Source: Brachionus rotundiformis (lineage: Eukaryota; Rotifera; Eurotatoria; Ploima; Brachionidae). Taken from it: a stretch of DNA of 64,000 nucleotides. A model generated the notes under the pieces. It saw only the letters and a list, made by a program, of their open reading frames with translations, searched no databases and was not told where the DNA came from. Of this stretch, positions 1 to 12,500 are shown piece after piece. Numbering within the stretch: the stretch's first letter is position 1; the number at the start of each line of letters is the position of its first letter. Location of the stretch: positions 1,357,327 through 1,421,326 of the forward strand of contig JAESIW010000200.1 in the NCBI GenBank assembly GCA_016802295.1, in the 5' to 3' direction. The translations under genes and the position numbers were made by a program.

Positions 1-69
1 TAAAACTATCTGCCCAGAAAGTAAATTTTTATAATCAAAAAAAATTATTAATTTATCCTTTTGATAAAG

Positions 70-396
70 GTTGAAGTTCTTATTTCAAATCATGTTGAAA
101 ATAGAAAATTGGACCGCGAGAATGAGCCAACTAGGTTCAATGTTAAGAAGACAATTGCAGAAAAATGTGTTCAAAGACCTGTACCAGAAACACGTAGAAG
201 CAGTGAAGTTTCAAATTTTAATATGGAACAATTTTTACCAGAGTTGGAACAGGATCAAACAGATTCTCAATCAAATGAAATTCAAAGCTCTAAACTTTTA
301 TTTATTGAATCCAAAAAATCAAGCTTAGATAAAAATTTCAAAGAAATTAGGGTCAGACAAGATGCTTATGATATAGGTTTGGCGACTGTAAATTAA
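70..396 (+). CDS. Terminal exon of an unidentified gene (5' part lies outside the window)
   Basis: An open frame of 108 codons runs to TAA at 394-396. It has no convincing ATG at its beginning. An AG acceptor (aaag) precedes base 70, after a T/A-rich stretch, so this is best read as a last exon entered in phase 0. The encoded tail is hydrophilic and rich in Glu, Gln, Ser and Lys, with no membrane segment and no motif I recognise. It looks like a disordered C-terminus. The stop lies only 63 bp from the convergent stop of the Ig-domain gene. I cannot name a family. The ATG in another frame at about 92 is probably a shadow. Confidence 0.45.
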   Translation, partial: VEVLISNHVENRKLDRENEPTRFNVKKTIAEKCVQRPVPETRRSSEVSNFNMEQFLPELEQDQTDSQSNEIQSSKLLFIESKKSSLDKNFKEIRVRQDAYDIGLATVN

Positions 397-459
397 TGAT
401 ATTTAAAAAAAATTAATATTAAATAAAATTATTATAAATTTTTTAGCCAAGTCTTTAAT

Positions 460-1154
460 TCAAAGTGTAATTGATATATCTTCTTCGATATCATTTTTCA
501 TTTGAATTTCATCAATTTCATAAGACTCATTGTTAAAATGATTTTTTGTCTCAGCCTCTGGCAATTTAGTTGATACTTTGATATCATCTTTACACAAAAA
601 AAGCTATTATTAAATAAATGAGAAATTTTTTGATTACTTTTTTTTGGTTCTTTGTATCTTAACTTTGAAACTGAACAAGTGATGATAAAAAAAGCAATAA
701 TGGCTATAAAAAAGACTTTTTAAATTTCATGACTAGTGAATAGAATCAAACCTCCAGCAGTTGAAGATCCAGCAATTATGTTTGGCAAATATTCTTCAAG
801 TAAAGTGGGTTTAGGCGCACCATAAACATTAAGCATTGCTTTAGATATATATTTGTTGTTTATGATACAATGATAAATACCGTTTGTATCTTTTTGATTG
901 TTATAAATGGTCAATTCACATTTCGAAGAATCTAAAAAATAGCGATCTGTATCATAGGACAAACTATTTTTGCTAATTGGTATTTGCATTGGCGTTAACC
1001 ATTTGCACGATTCGATTTCAATTGTTTCCGTTTTATTTTGAAATAATGGTTTCAGAGTCACATCTTCACCATATGGTAAATAGTACATCCATGGATAATC
1101 AACAGCCAGGGTTTGTTTAAGAAAAATTAAAAACAGAAAAAAGCTAATTGACAT
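460..1154 (-). CDS. Small type I membrane protein with one Ig-like domain (three exons)
   Basis: Exon 1 (1154-752) starts with a signal peptide (MSISFFLFLIFLKQTLA) followed by one Ig-like domain. The two canonical cysteines are at about residues 50 and 96, with Trp right after the first (CKW) and the Ig signature DTNGIYHC around the second. Splicing 751-704 joins exon 2 (703-638), which encodes a hydrophobic segment, IIAFFIITC. Splicing 637-588 joins exon 3 (587-460), an acidic cytoplasmic tail rich in Glu and Asp that ends in TGA. The whole is about 198 residues: signal, Ig, one transmembrane helix, short tail. It is probably a surface receptor or adhesion subunit. Reading straight through exon 1 stops early and loses the membrane helix, so the three-exon model is preferred. 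The specific family is not recognised. Confidence 0.7.
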
Positions 1155-3094
1155 TTTTATTTCTATTCGTTTGATTTAAATTTTTTGTGTTTAATTCGGT
1201 GTTTTTTTTTAAAATTTAATGTCATGATATTTAAAAAGATTCTTTAATTCAAATGATAAATTAATTATGTTTCAATTTTTTAAGCTTTAAATTTTAAAAA
1301 GTTATTTACATTAAATTATGGTAATACTAGAAAATTTTATTTTCGAAAATCTTTAAAAGCGAATTAGGCTGATATTTAATTAAGTTGGCATACATTCCTT
1401 AAACTTATTTAAATTTTGGGTAAATATGGGTATATATTTAAGGTCATAATTTCTAAAATCAGGTATTTAAAAAATATAATTTATTATTAATAAACAAATA
1501 TTAAAGAAGTTTTCAAATGTTGGTTAATGGAATTTGGATATAATTCTAAAAATATATGGTTCATATTTTTCCCAAAGATATTTTTTTTAAAAATAAAATT
1601 AAAAAATATTGAATTTCAAACTTTTTATTTTATGTACTAGTTATAATTTTTAGCTTTTTGATGATTATAAAATTATAAAATTAATAGAAATAAATTTTCA
1701 TTTTAATTTATAGCTAAATTTATTTTACTATTAGATTTTTTTGATTGGAATTAAGTAGCTACGTAAACGTAAACAATAGCAAACGACTAAAAAATAGATA
1801 GTAACTATTTCATAAAATTTAACTGGCCTAGTTTTTAATGAAAATTAATTAATTTAAAAAACATTTTCTGACATGTCTGGATATTGTCAATAATTATCCT
1901 AAAAAACACAAAATTATAAGTTTTGTAAAATAAAACGCTTAATAATCTTTCCTAAATTTATATTTTTAGAATAAAAATTATTATATAAGTTTTTTATTTT
2001 CGATGAATATTGAACATTGTCAGTCAACTATTAGATAGACAATTATGTAAAATTAAAGTTTAAACTAATCCTTTATCTAAATTATGACGAATAAATATTG
2101 ATTTTTGATTCAAAAAATACTTCTAACTTCTTCAATTAAACCTAGATATATATTTTGAAATGATTAAAATTAATGATGCATATGTGGCGATCAAAAGTTA
2201 ATTATCTATTAATATAGTTTTAAATGATAACCTAAATTGATTGAAAAATTTTTTCTCAATCTATCCCCCAATTATTTTTGTTTTCTTAAACATTTTTCCT
2301 CTTTAGATCCACTTTGAACTAAATTTAAAAAAAAAAAATCTTTCAATGATAATTTGAGTAAGCCTGCAGGTAATTGACGATAACTACACACAGAAAATAT
2401 TATTATGTTTATGACAAATAATGAATATTTTGGTCAAATTTTTTTAAGAACAAATGAACAATTTGACACTATAATAATTCTATTAGGAAAATTCAAATTA
2501 AGTTTTAAAAATTTTTAAAGTTGAATAGATAATTGGTACAATATTAAAATCAATATTATTTTACAACTAGATTTAAGATTACATGCATTAAAGTAAACTA
2601 ATTTATCTCGAGGAACATCTTTTATCTTTCACGCTTGAATGCGATCATTTAGTCCAGGCCGTAAACAAGAAAACTTAATTTTTGCTTTTTGTTGGAAAAA
2701 AATTCGCTGGCTATTTGTTAAATAAAATATTAATATATTGTGGTAAAATATGGCACAGAGCTAAATGACGTGAAAATAAAAATGTAATTAAAAAAAAATT
2801 TTCTTGTCTAGTAACGAAAAATCAAAAGGTGAAACACTAGGACTCTATATAACAAAAAAAGCTTTTCTTATTGTACAACTTTTAGAAAGCCTAGAAAATG
2901 CGAACCATTATTTTTGTGGTTAATTAAATATCCCATGAGCTGAAACTTTATGAATTTTATTTCAATTTTTTTTTGACAAATTTCATGTCCTATATTAAAT
3001 ATTTTTATTTTATTTTAGACAAATAAAATGGAAATTCTCCAAAATTTCTAGGCTCTTGTAATAATTTCTTATTTATAGCTTTGTTTTCCAAAAC
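1155..3094. other. Intergenic, no gene seen
   Basis: About 1.9 kb of AT-rich sequence with stops in all frames. It lies between the start of the Ig-domain gene (leftward) and the kinase gene (rightward), so it holds the promoters of both. I see no conserved coding exon, in particular no PH or BTK-motif exon that would extend the kinase upstream. A tatttatag acceptor-like site just before the kinase ATG may mark a 5'-UTR exon. Confidence 0.6.
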
Positions 3095-6000
3095 ATGAGC
3101 TTCAATTATCCCATGTTTGTGCATAACCGAGTTCCATCTCACAACTCAGTATTTCATTCAAATTTTCGGCCACACACCATTTCAGTCAGATCAAATGGCA
3201 ACCAAGATCCGGACTATTCACGATACACATCCCATAATGACTTCAATAGCAAATCATTGTCTAATCGATACTCAATGTACAATTACGAAACACCACCTGA
3301 AGTAATTCTTCAAAACAAACCTAACTTTAGAACAAAAACCAATGAGAATTTTACGACTACCATGTCACCTAGAGTGACCAAGAAATATCCAAAAAGTTTT
3401 AATTACAGGGAAAAACTTGTTCATGAACCAAAGACATCTAAAACAGTTACCAGTGACAATGATAATAATGTGAGTAAAAGTTTTGATCACAGATTAGAGA
3501 ATACTGACCAAAAGAAAACCAAGGTTCCAATTTCATTCATTGAATATAATAGAAATTCTGTTTGCCTAAAACGAAAAGAAATTAAAAATAATTCCAATTT
3601 GAACTCTCAAAGTACCGAATCATTAATTAAAGTATATTCAAAAAAACAATATGATAACCACGGGGTCGAGTTTAACCAATACCATTTAAAAACTGCACCA
3701 GTTTATAACAGTAATTGTGAAAATTTTAATGCAATAGCTAGCAAAATGAACTCTTTATTAGACCAAAAAAACGTTGAATTCAAACAATTTGATTTTAATT
3801 ATAACAAATTTATGTATTACAACAGATTGGAAGACCAGTATTCAAGTGACAACTCAGAAGATAAAGCTAATGATAAAGAGAATATGAAGAATTGTTTTCC
3901 AAGGCCATCTTCTCTTTATTACGATAGTGGAATATGTGGAGATGGATCAAATTCAACATATGCCAAAGGCCTGAAGAGACATGATGATTCTAATTTTGAA
4001 GAAAAGACCTACACGGAAAATACCATAATAGATAGAAAAACTAATGAATCTGTCAAAAATTCCAAGATTAGTAATAAGGATTCTTCTTCATCTCTCTCAT
4101 CAGACTTGTCTTCAAGTTCTAATCTTTCTTCTTTTTCTTCTTCTACTACGAAACAAAGAAATCGAATGAGTGCAATGTTTAAATCAATGAACCTTAAGAG
4201 TTCACTTAGAGTGAACCAGAATCCTTATAGGACTTCATTAAGAGAGACCCCCAAAAAAATAGATTTGCCAATAATTAATTTAAATGATCCAAAATTGAGT
4301 GATAAAAAAAGTCCAAGTGTGAGCCAAGTCAATTCTAGGACTGAAACTAGCCGAGCTGATTTCACTCCAAATTTGTTTAACAGGGTTAATTTGCTTAAAA
4401 ATGGAAAGCCAATAATACGAAATATTAAAGTGCCACCTTTGCCCCAAATAAATTACAATAATATTGGTATTGGTAAAAGTTCACAAAATTTCCAATGTCA
4501 GAATATTGAATCCAGCAATAATTTTTCTGAATCAATGATGAGAGCCAGTATGGAACGGAACAAAAAAAAACCAAACAACTTTAGGCCATGTTTGCATCCA
4601 GAGATCGAAAATTCAACTAATTTCAGGAATTCAGGTAATATAAAGCCTAAATTAAATTCATTTATTTTTATATTTTTTAAGTCGGATACAGAAGAAGCAC
4701 TGGTTCATGCAGCAAAGCTCTAACAAATAGCAAAAATAATATAATTAAAATAATTGACCAAACCAATGGTGGCGAAAAATTCAAGATAGTGAGTAAAAGT
4801 GAGAAAAGATGTATTGCTGTGAAAGATTTTATCGGATTATATTCCGAAAATTTAAATCTAATTAAGGTATTTTTTAAAATTTAATATACTAAAACTTAAT
4901 CAAAAAGTTAAAAATCATTAAATTAATATTGGCTTTCAATTTAATATTGAATATTTTGATTGAAAATTTAAATTTAATTTTCATTTTTAATTCAGCTTCA
5001 TGCTATCATAACCAGAGTTCATATTGTCTCACTACACAAGTCTCCTTTTGTAGCTAACATTATTATAATTATTATGTTTGTCTTAGACTTACTGGTTTTG
5101 AAATAACCACGAATCTTTTTTTATTAGTAATAGTTCATGTGGTAAAGTGATTTATACCAACACAAAATTTGCATTTATCCATTAAGGATACATTCTGACT
5201 ATTTCTTGATTTGAGCCTTAAAACTACCGACTGTCCTTGCTAATATTGCTTCTATTGTAGTTTATTCCATGATTCAGCAAATCTGTTTTAAAAATTGATA
5301 GATAGCTCAATTACCTACTAAATTGAAACTTAATTTAAACATATTGAAATATTATGTTAAATTTTTAAAAGGGTGAAAGTTATATCCTTTTGAGTAAAGC
5401 TGAGGATGACTGGTGCTACGTAAGAGACAAAAATGGTAATATAGGTTGTGTTCCCGGAAACCATTTGGAAATTATTACTGAAGATTCAGATTCAAAAGAT
5501 ACAGAAAATTTGCTCCATTTGGAAAAAGAGTAATTTTCTGGTTAAAATTTTACTTTCCTTTGAACTTTTTATTTAAAGTTGGTTTCATGGAAATATTACT
5601 AGAAGTGAAGCTTACACATTGTTGGTTGGAAATCAAAACTTTGGCGGCACTTTTTTAGTTCGGTATAATTCTACTGAAAAAGGAAAGTTTACTCTTTGTG
5701 TTTATAAAAAGTATCTAATAGATAGCAAACACTAACAATTGATTAATTTTTTTATTTAAAGTGGAAAAGTATATAATTACAAAATTAACTACGAAGATAA
5801 ACAATATTTTATCGATGTGAAATATAAGTTTAAAACTTTAGTAGCTTTGATAGAATTCTATCAAAAAAATCAGACAGGTAAAATGCTTTAATTATTTTTT
5901 TTTTTAAATTGTTTAATTAAATTATTAAATTTAGGTTTGATTAGTAATCTTAAGTTTCCTGCTGAGAAAAACTTCATTGACAAAAAAACACTCCTCGAGA

Positions 6001-7111
6001 GCTTGGAAAATGTTTACAGTAAGAATCAATTCTTTGTTTAGATTAGAAAGTAAAATATTATATCATTAGATAAATTCGATATTGATAGAAAGGATATTGA
6101 ATTTCATGAAAAAATTGGCTCAGGTCAATTTGGCATTGTCTTAAAAGCCGAATTTAAAAAAAGAAAAGTTGTAGCAGTTAAAAAAATGAAGCCTGGCTCT
6201 AAAGAAGATGAATTAAATTTTAACCGTGAAGCTCAATTTATGATGTAACAATTTTAATTAATTAAATGTTTTATTTTATATTTTTTTAAAGGAAATTACA
6301 AAATTTACAGCTTACTCAGCATCAAAATTTAATGCAGCTTTATGGTCTTAGCAAAGACTATGATGACTCAATTTTAATAGTTACTGAATTTGTTCGTTTT
6401 GGTACCATATTTTTTAATTTTCCATTGAATTTACTTGAATTTTTTTTAAAGGCTCTTTGTATAACTATTTATTGAAAAACAAAGAAAGAATTTTAAGTTC
6501 AAAAAATAGATTTATAAGATTGGTAAACATCTGTATTGATGTGTGTGATGGAATGGAGTATCTTGAATCCCAAAACATAATTCACCGCGATTTGGCGACC
6601 AGAAATTGTTTGGTTGGTGAGGGTGAAGTTATTAAGGTTGCTGATTTTGGTTTAGCCAGATTTACCGACGATTGCTATATTGCCCATCCTCAGTCTCAGT
6701 TCCCGGTTAAATGGTCTGCGCCTGAAGTAATTAAATATCGAAGTTATTCATCGAAATCTGACGTTTGGTCATTTAGTGAGAAAAAAAATTCTCTTTTTAC
6801 AATTTAATTTAACTCTAATTTCAAGGTTGTCTGATGTATGAAGTATTTACCCTAGGTAAGATGCCATATGGGGGTAGCACGTCTAATTCTGTAGCTGCCA
6901 AGCAAATAATTTCTGGTGTTATTCCGGAAAAACCAACATTTTGTCCAAACAACTTGTATGAAAATGTCATTACCAGAGCATGGAACAAAGTAAGCTTGTT
7001 GATTAAGTATGAATATTATTCTCTACAAATTATTTTTTTCAAAAGAATCCAAAAGATAGACCGTCATTTAAAGAGCTTTTAAAATTACTTGGAAATTATA
7101 CATGCGTTTAA
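3095..7111 (+). CDS. Tec-like cytoplasmic tyrosine kinase with SH3, SH2 and kinase domains
   Basis: Eleven exons (3095-4634, 4682-4866, 5372-5529, 5579-5710, 5762-5877, 5935-6018, 6070-6244, 6292-6401, 6452-6775, 6826-6989, 7046-7111) encode about 1017 residues. Residues 1 to about 550 are low-complexity (Asn, Ser, Lys rich, with a poly-Ser run) and predicted disordered. Next come an SH3 domain (CIAVKDFIGLYSE to GCVPGNHLEII), an SH2 domain (WFHGNITRSEAY, phosphotyrosine arginine in FLVR) and a kinase domain with GSGQFG, the lysine in VAVKKM, HRDLATRN, DFGLA and PVKWSAPEV. HRDLAxRN, VCDGMEYLES and LGKMPY favour Tec over Src (which has HRDLRAAN), and no C-terminal regulatory tyrosine tail is present. 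The PH-TH module of typical Tec kinases is absent. All catalytic residues are present, so it is probably an active signalling kinase. One oddity: the usual SFG after the DVW motif reads SFS. Confidence 0.88.
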
Positions 7112-7898
7112 TGCCACAAAATTTGATCATTTTTATCATTTTTGTAAAAACTAAGAATTATTTTAATAAAATGGATAAAATTTAGACACAATTTGATTTT
7201 ATTATTCAAAATTATTTCCAAACTATTACTTTAACTATTTCTAATATTTGAATGATAACAATACTTATTTTCATTTTCAAATAAGCTAACTTAAAGAACG
7301 TCACGCTAAACTAAGACTTTTGCAGACTTTTAAACAATACTGCACCAAAAATCTCACATTTGTTATCAAGTCAAAAATTTGATCTATTTAGGATTATAAA
7401 AATAATTTTTTTTTATTAAAACTTATTAAAGGTCTTAAAAATAAAAAATTAAATTAAACTAGTCACGAAAAATCAAATGTAATTTAATAAAACTGAATGA
7501 ATTAAATTTTCTGATAAAATTTTAATAATCATGCTCAAAAATCTCAATTTTTCGATGAATCATTTTTTATGAAGTCAAAATTTAAAAAACTTCAGGTTCC
7601 CAAAAATATCTTATCTTCTAGAAATTTTTCTTGTAAAGTGAAGAGATTTTTTTTTCGTAAAATTTTACAATTTGACTACTTGACTGAATTTATCAAAACC
7701 TTGACTGAATATCTATTTCGAAAATAATTAAATATTTTCCAAAATATTTGACAAGACAAAAAGCAACCTTATTTTTGCCATTATTAATAACTTACAATAC
7801 AAAATTTCAAAATTTTTTTTAGTATTTAAGTTATTTTAGCTTTATTCTATTTTAAATATTTCTTCAAATTAATCAAAATTTATTGATTTAATTGAAAA
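7112..7898. other. Intergenic, no gene seen
   Basis: AT-rich spacer between the kinase stop and the RBX1 start. It carries AATAAA-like sequence soon after the kinase stop (taataaaatggataaa near 7160), which could be its polyadenylation signal. No open frame with coding character was seen on either strand. Confidence 0.5.
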
Positions 7899-8500
<602 letters not shown>

Positions 8501-9598
8501 TTGAGTTTTCGAATCGATTCAAATATATTTGATTTTGTCTTTTGAATATTCAAAAATAAACTTCTTATCATTTATTAAATTGACACATTTTTTAATTTAT
8601 TTATTTAATCGATTGAAATAAAATCAACATTTTTTATAAAATGTTATTATTTAAAATCTTAGAAAATTTGTAATTGCTCAAGAAAGTTTAATTGTAAATT
8701 ATAAAATAAATCGAAAAATTAATTTTTTTAATAAATCTAACCATTCGATGACTACTTACTTTGTAATAATTTGTATGAATTTTATAACATTTTAATGGTT
8801 TGATTTTACCAATTACCAAGAGAATGCTAAATAAATGCTAATGAAAGCTCACCGATTTTTTTTGTATTGTTAGGAAATCTGAATCTTAAGATATAAGCTA
8901 TAATAATTTCTTCTAAAATTTTAAATCAATCAATCAATTAAATTAAAGATTAAATTATCAACGAGTCTTTTTATTTTAATCAACAAATGATAGATTTTTT
9001 AAAAGAAAATTATATTCATATATTTTTTGTAGTTTAATTTTTTAATTAAAAAAATTAAGAATAAATATCAGCCTTTTTCAATTTACTTAATCTTATGCGA
9101 GAGTTAACATAACAAATAAAAGTACTAATGAAAAAACAAATGTATAAAAAGTTGGACAGTAATTTCAATATTATTTATATTCTTTTAAGGTTTGTAGTAT
9201 AAAGTTATTTAAATAATAATTTTAATTAGATGATCGATAAAGAAAATAAAGTGTATCGGTCAATATTTATCTTATAAGACAATAAAAAAGTCGACAGGAA
9301 TAAAATTATTCAGAAAAACTATCAAAAACAAAATGTCAATTCCGTTCAAAGTCAAGCTACAACAGAATTTTGTTTCTATTCTCATTTTTAAATTTACATT
9401 TTTAGCTTCAAGGGCACCTTTGATTATTTTTTTGCTTTTTTTTAATAACAGAATAATTAAAGCTAATATTAAATAAAATTATTTTCACCTTGACATTTTT
9501 AAATAAAATAATTTTTTTATCTTAAAAGCTAATTTAAAATTTTACTATAAATTATGTGGTAAAATTAGTCAAATATTTCTAAACCAAAGAAAGCTTCA
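8501..9598. other. Intergenic, no gene seen
   Basis: About 1.1 kb, extremely AT-rich, with homopolymer runs and many stops in all frames. It contains the 3' end of RBX1 (several AATAAA-like motifs from about 8555) and the upstream region of the ADAM17-like gene. Nothing else is supported. Confidence 0.5.
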
Positions 9599-12500
9599 AT
9601 GAAGTCCTCAATTATTTTTTTGATCTATCTGTTCCATCTAAATGCATTGGTCTACGCAGGTAAAACTATTTATATCCATATTTCTAAACCAACTGGCCAA
9701 TTCTGACTGATTATTTAAGAGGACGAGCAACAAGAGCTTGAGCTTCCTCTGAAGGAATATGAACAATTAGATTATGAAAATTTTGAATTCAAAACAGATT
9801 CAATGCATTCCAAGAGAGACACAGATGTTCTGGAAAATTTATACATTGCATCTAGCCGCCTTAAATTTCGCGCTTTCAACAAAAGTTTTAGCCTTATTCT
9901 GAGACGAGATGCCAAAATAACCGGAGATAACTTAAACATAGAGCTTAGATACTCGAATAAGCCAAATGAGTATTTAAAAGATTCATTTTCTTCCAATTAT
10001 TTCCGTGGCATAGTCGAAAATGAACCGTATTCTGAAGTTACTGTCTATTATGAACAAGATAAAAATAATAAGGTCCAACAACCACTAATCTTTGCTCATA
10101 TTCGAATCATTAATCAAACAAATGAGACAAATTATTACATAGAACCTTTTAAGCCAAGTGATCAGGTTAATTCTAAGCTCAGGTACATTGTTTACAAAAG
10201 TGAAGACATCGAATCAAATGTTCTCTCAAAAGGTGTTTTCAAGTAAGTTAATTATTTTCTTTGGAGAGTAATTAGAATGCTTTTTTTATCATTATTATAA
10301 AAGATATATAATCTTTAAAAATTAAGCTTAAATTAAGAGTAAAGAAAATTTTATTTTGCGGATAAGGTAGACTTAAAGCAATTAGTGATGCGCTTAGCCC
10401 ATTACCGGACAGTTGATTTCGTTTCCAAAGACCTTTACAGTATTTTAGAGATGTTCGTAGAAAAGATTTAAAAAATTGTAATAAAATTTGAATAAAAATT
10501 TAATATTGGCACATTGGTTGATCTTATTTATATAAGAATATGTCAATATTGAGCTTAAGCTCCTTCAGACTAGTATAAAAATAGTTAAATAAAATTTAGA
10601 GACTATAAGATTCAAAATTAGAACCTATTGTTTATTAATAGTGGAAATACAATTGTTCGATTGAGGGTTGAGGAAAATAAAGAAGAAATGGTAAGGCAGC
10701 AATTATACTATGATGTCGCAGCTAAGCTGCAATCATAAAAACTTAATTATATTTGCTTTTTTTTTCTTATGTATTTGTATATTTTATTTAATTGTCTAAA
10801 AAGAAATAGAAAAACACTGAGCTGACATGCGATAGGCTTTTCTATTAGAAAATCTCTGAGCTTACCAAATGTTTCGTATAAATAGGGGATCCAAATGTCA
10901 GTTTGGATCATCATCTTTCTTGAAAAATTATTTTAATAAGCCTTTAAGCTTATATATATTTTACCATAAACGGCTATCGGAAGAGGATATCACATACACA
11001 AGGAAGTTGGATAATCAATAAATCTTGATTCGAATCCTCCTTTATTCATAGAATGGTACACAATTGGTTAATCCTCCTCTGATATATCTCTCACTCAACT
11101 CAAATAGTCGATTTGAAATTGTAAGCAGTCTTAACTCATTAAGGGCTTCATGATAAAGAACGTTTGAAGGAGTTCCTGTTTGATATCTCTTATAAACTTT
11201 CTGATCTTAAAGTTCTATGGATCGCATTAATTGCAGTTTTAATAGAAAAGGGTAGAGAGTTGGGTTTTTAAATTTCAATTTTGAAGTTTTGTTGATAAAA
11301 TTATTTTTTCTTTATCTCGTAATATCTCGTCTTGGAATTGTGAATTTTATTTAATAAACCTCAGATGGAACTGAGTTCTTGTATTTTGTCAATCGCTAGT
11401 TGAAGAAAGCTTTCTATTTTTTATGATAGACAAACAAGATATCCAGCTGCATAGGTCATAGGCTACCATACGTTTTCTGGTGGTTCTTTGAATAGAAAAG
11501 GATAAAAAAGCTCTAGTTCATTTTCTGTGTTTGATTAAGACTTATTAATTAATACCTTCAATGATCTGTTCTTCAAAAAACTGCCGATCCTATCAAGGAA
11601 AACTGAGCTGATGTTGATCTCTTTTTTTCTAAATATATGGGTGAATAGTTTTGTCAAAGACTTTTTAAAGTTAAAGACGGCAGATCTTGTCAACTTCTTC
11701 ATATTAAAATCATTGCAAAAATCTTGTATATAAATATGTTTTTAAGTTGTTCTTATTTTGCTAAAGCCTGCTAGCTGAAAATTTTTTAAAGCAATCAGAT
11801 TGATCTCTATGAGTTGACGTGGTCTGATAGAGCTTTAATGACGTAGAGAAGTTGTGTCTGTTGGTATTTAATTTAATGGCAAAAAGTGTTATCCTTCTGA
11901 CATATTTGATAATCTTGGTTGCTTTTAAATTTTATCAAGGTTTATGATGCTGTCTTACGAAAAGGGACCAAACGCTTACTAAGACTGGTTAGATTGGCAA
12001 TACCGTTTTTTTTTCCAGTTTAATCTGACCTAAAACCGTTGCTGCAGCCCAACACTATTTAACTAAACCATTAAATAATGCCCGATATTTGCCATAAAAT
12101 ATTGCCTTTCATTAAGACATTTAAAGTTAATCATAGCTTAGACCATTTTCTCTCAAGATTGGACAGAAAATCTGTATTAGATATACAATTAAAATAAGCT
12201 TGAAAATTAAAATATATTACAATTAATTATATAGATAGCAAACATTTGTAACTATGAAGTAGTAAATGTTGTACTACATGTCACTAATATGAATCATGAA
12301 ATGAATATATGACAAATCATTATGGTACACCACTGTCCACATTTTCTTAATCAGACCAGTTTACTTTTCTATAAAATATATACATTTCAAGCAGTCAAAA
12401 GGTTTAACAATTATACTCAAATAAGTTTAATTTAGCAAGCAGCTTTAGATTAGGAACCTTGTCAAATCCTTTCGAAAAGTTTGTATAAAAAATCTTTAAT

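Noticed and set aside
3095..7111. Src-family kinase
   Set aside because: HRDLATRN and the missing regulatory C-terminal tyrosine do not fit Src; Tec-like features dominate.
11020..11040. tRNA B-box-like motif (gattcgaatcctcc)
   Set aside because: No A box or cloverleaf around it; it lies in the LINE remnant.
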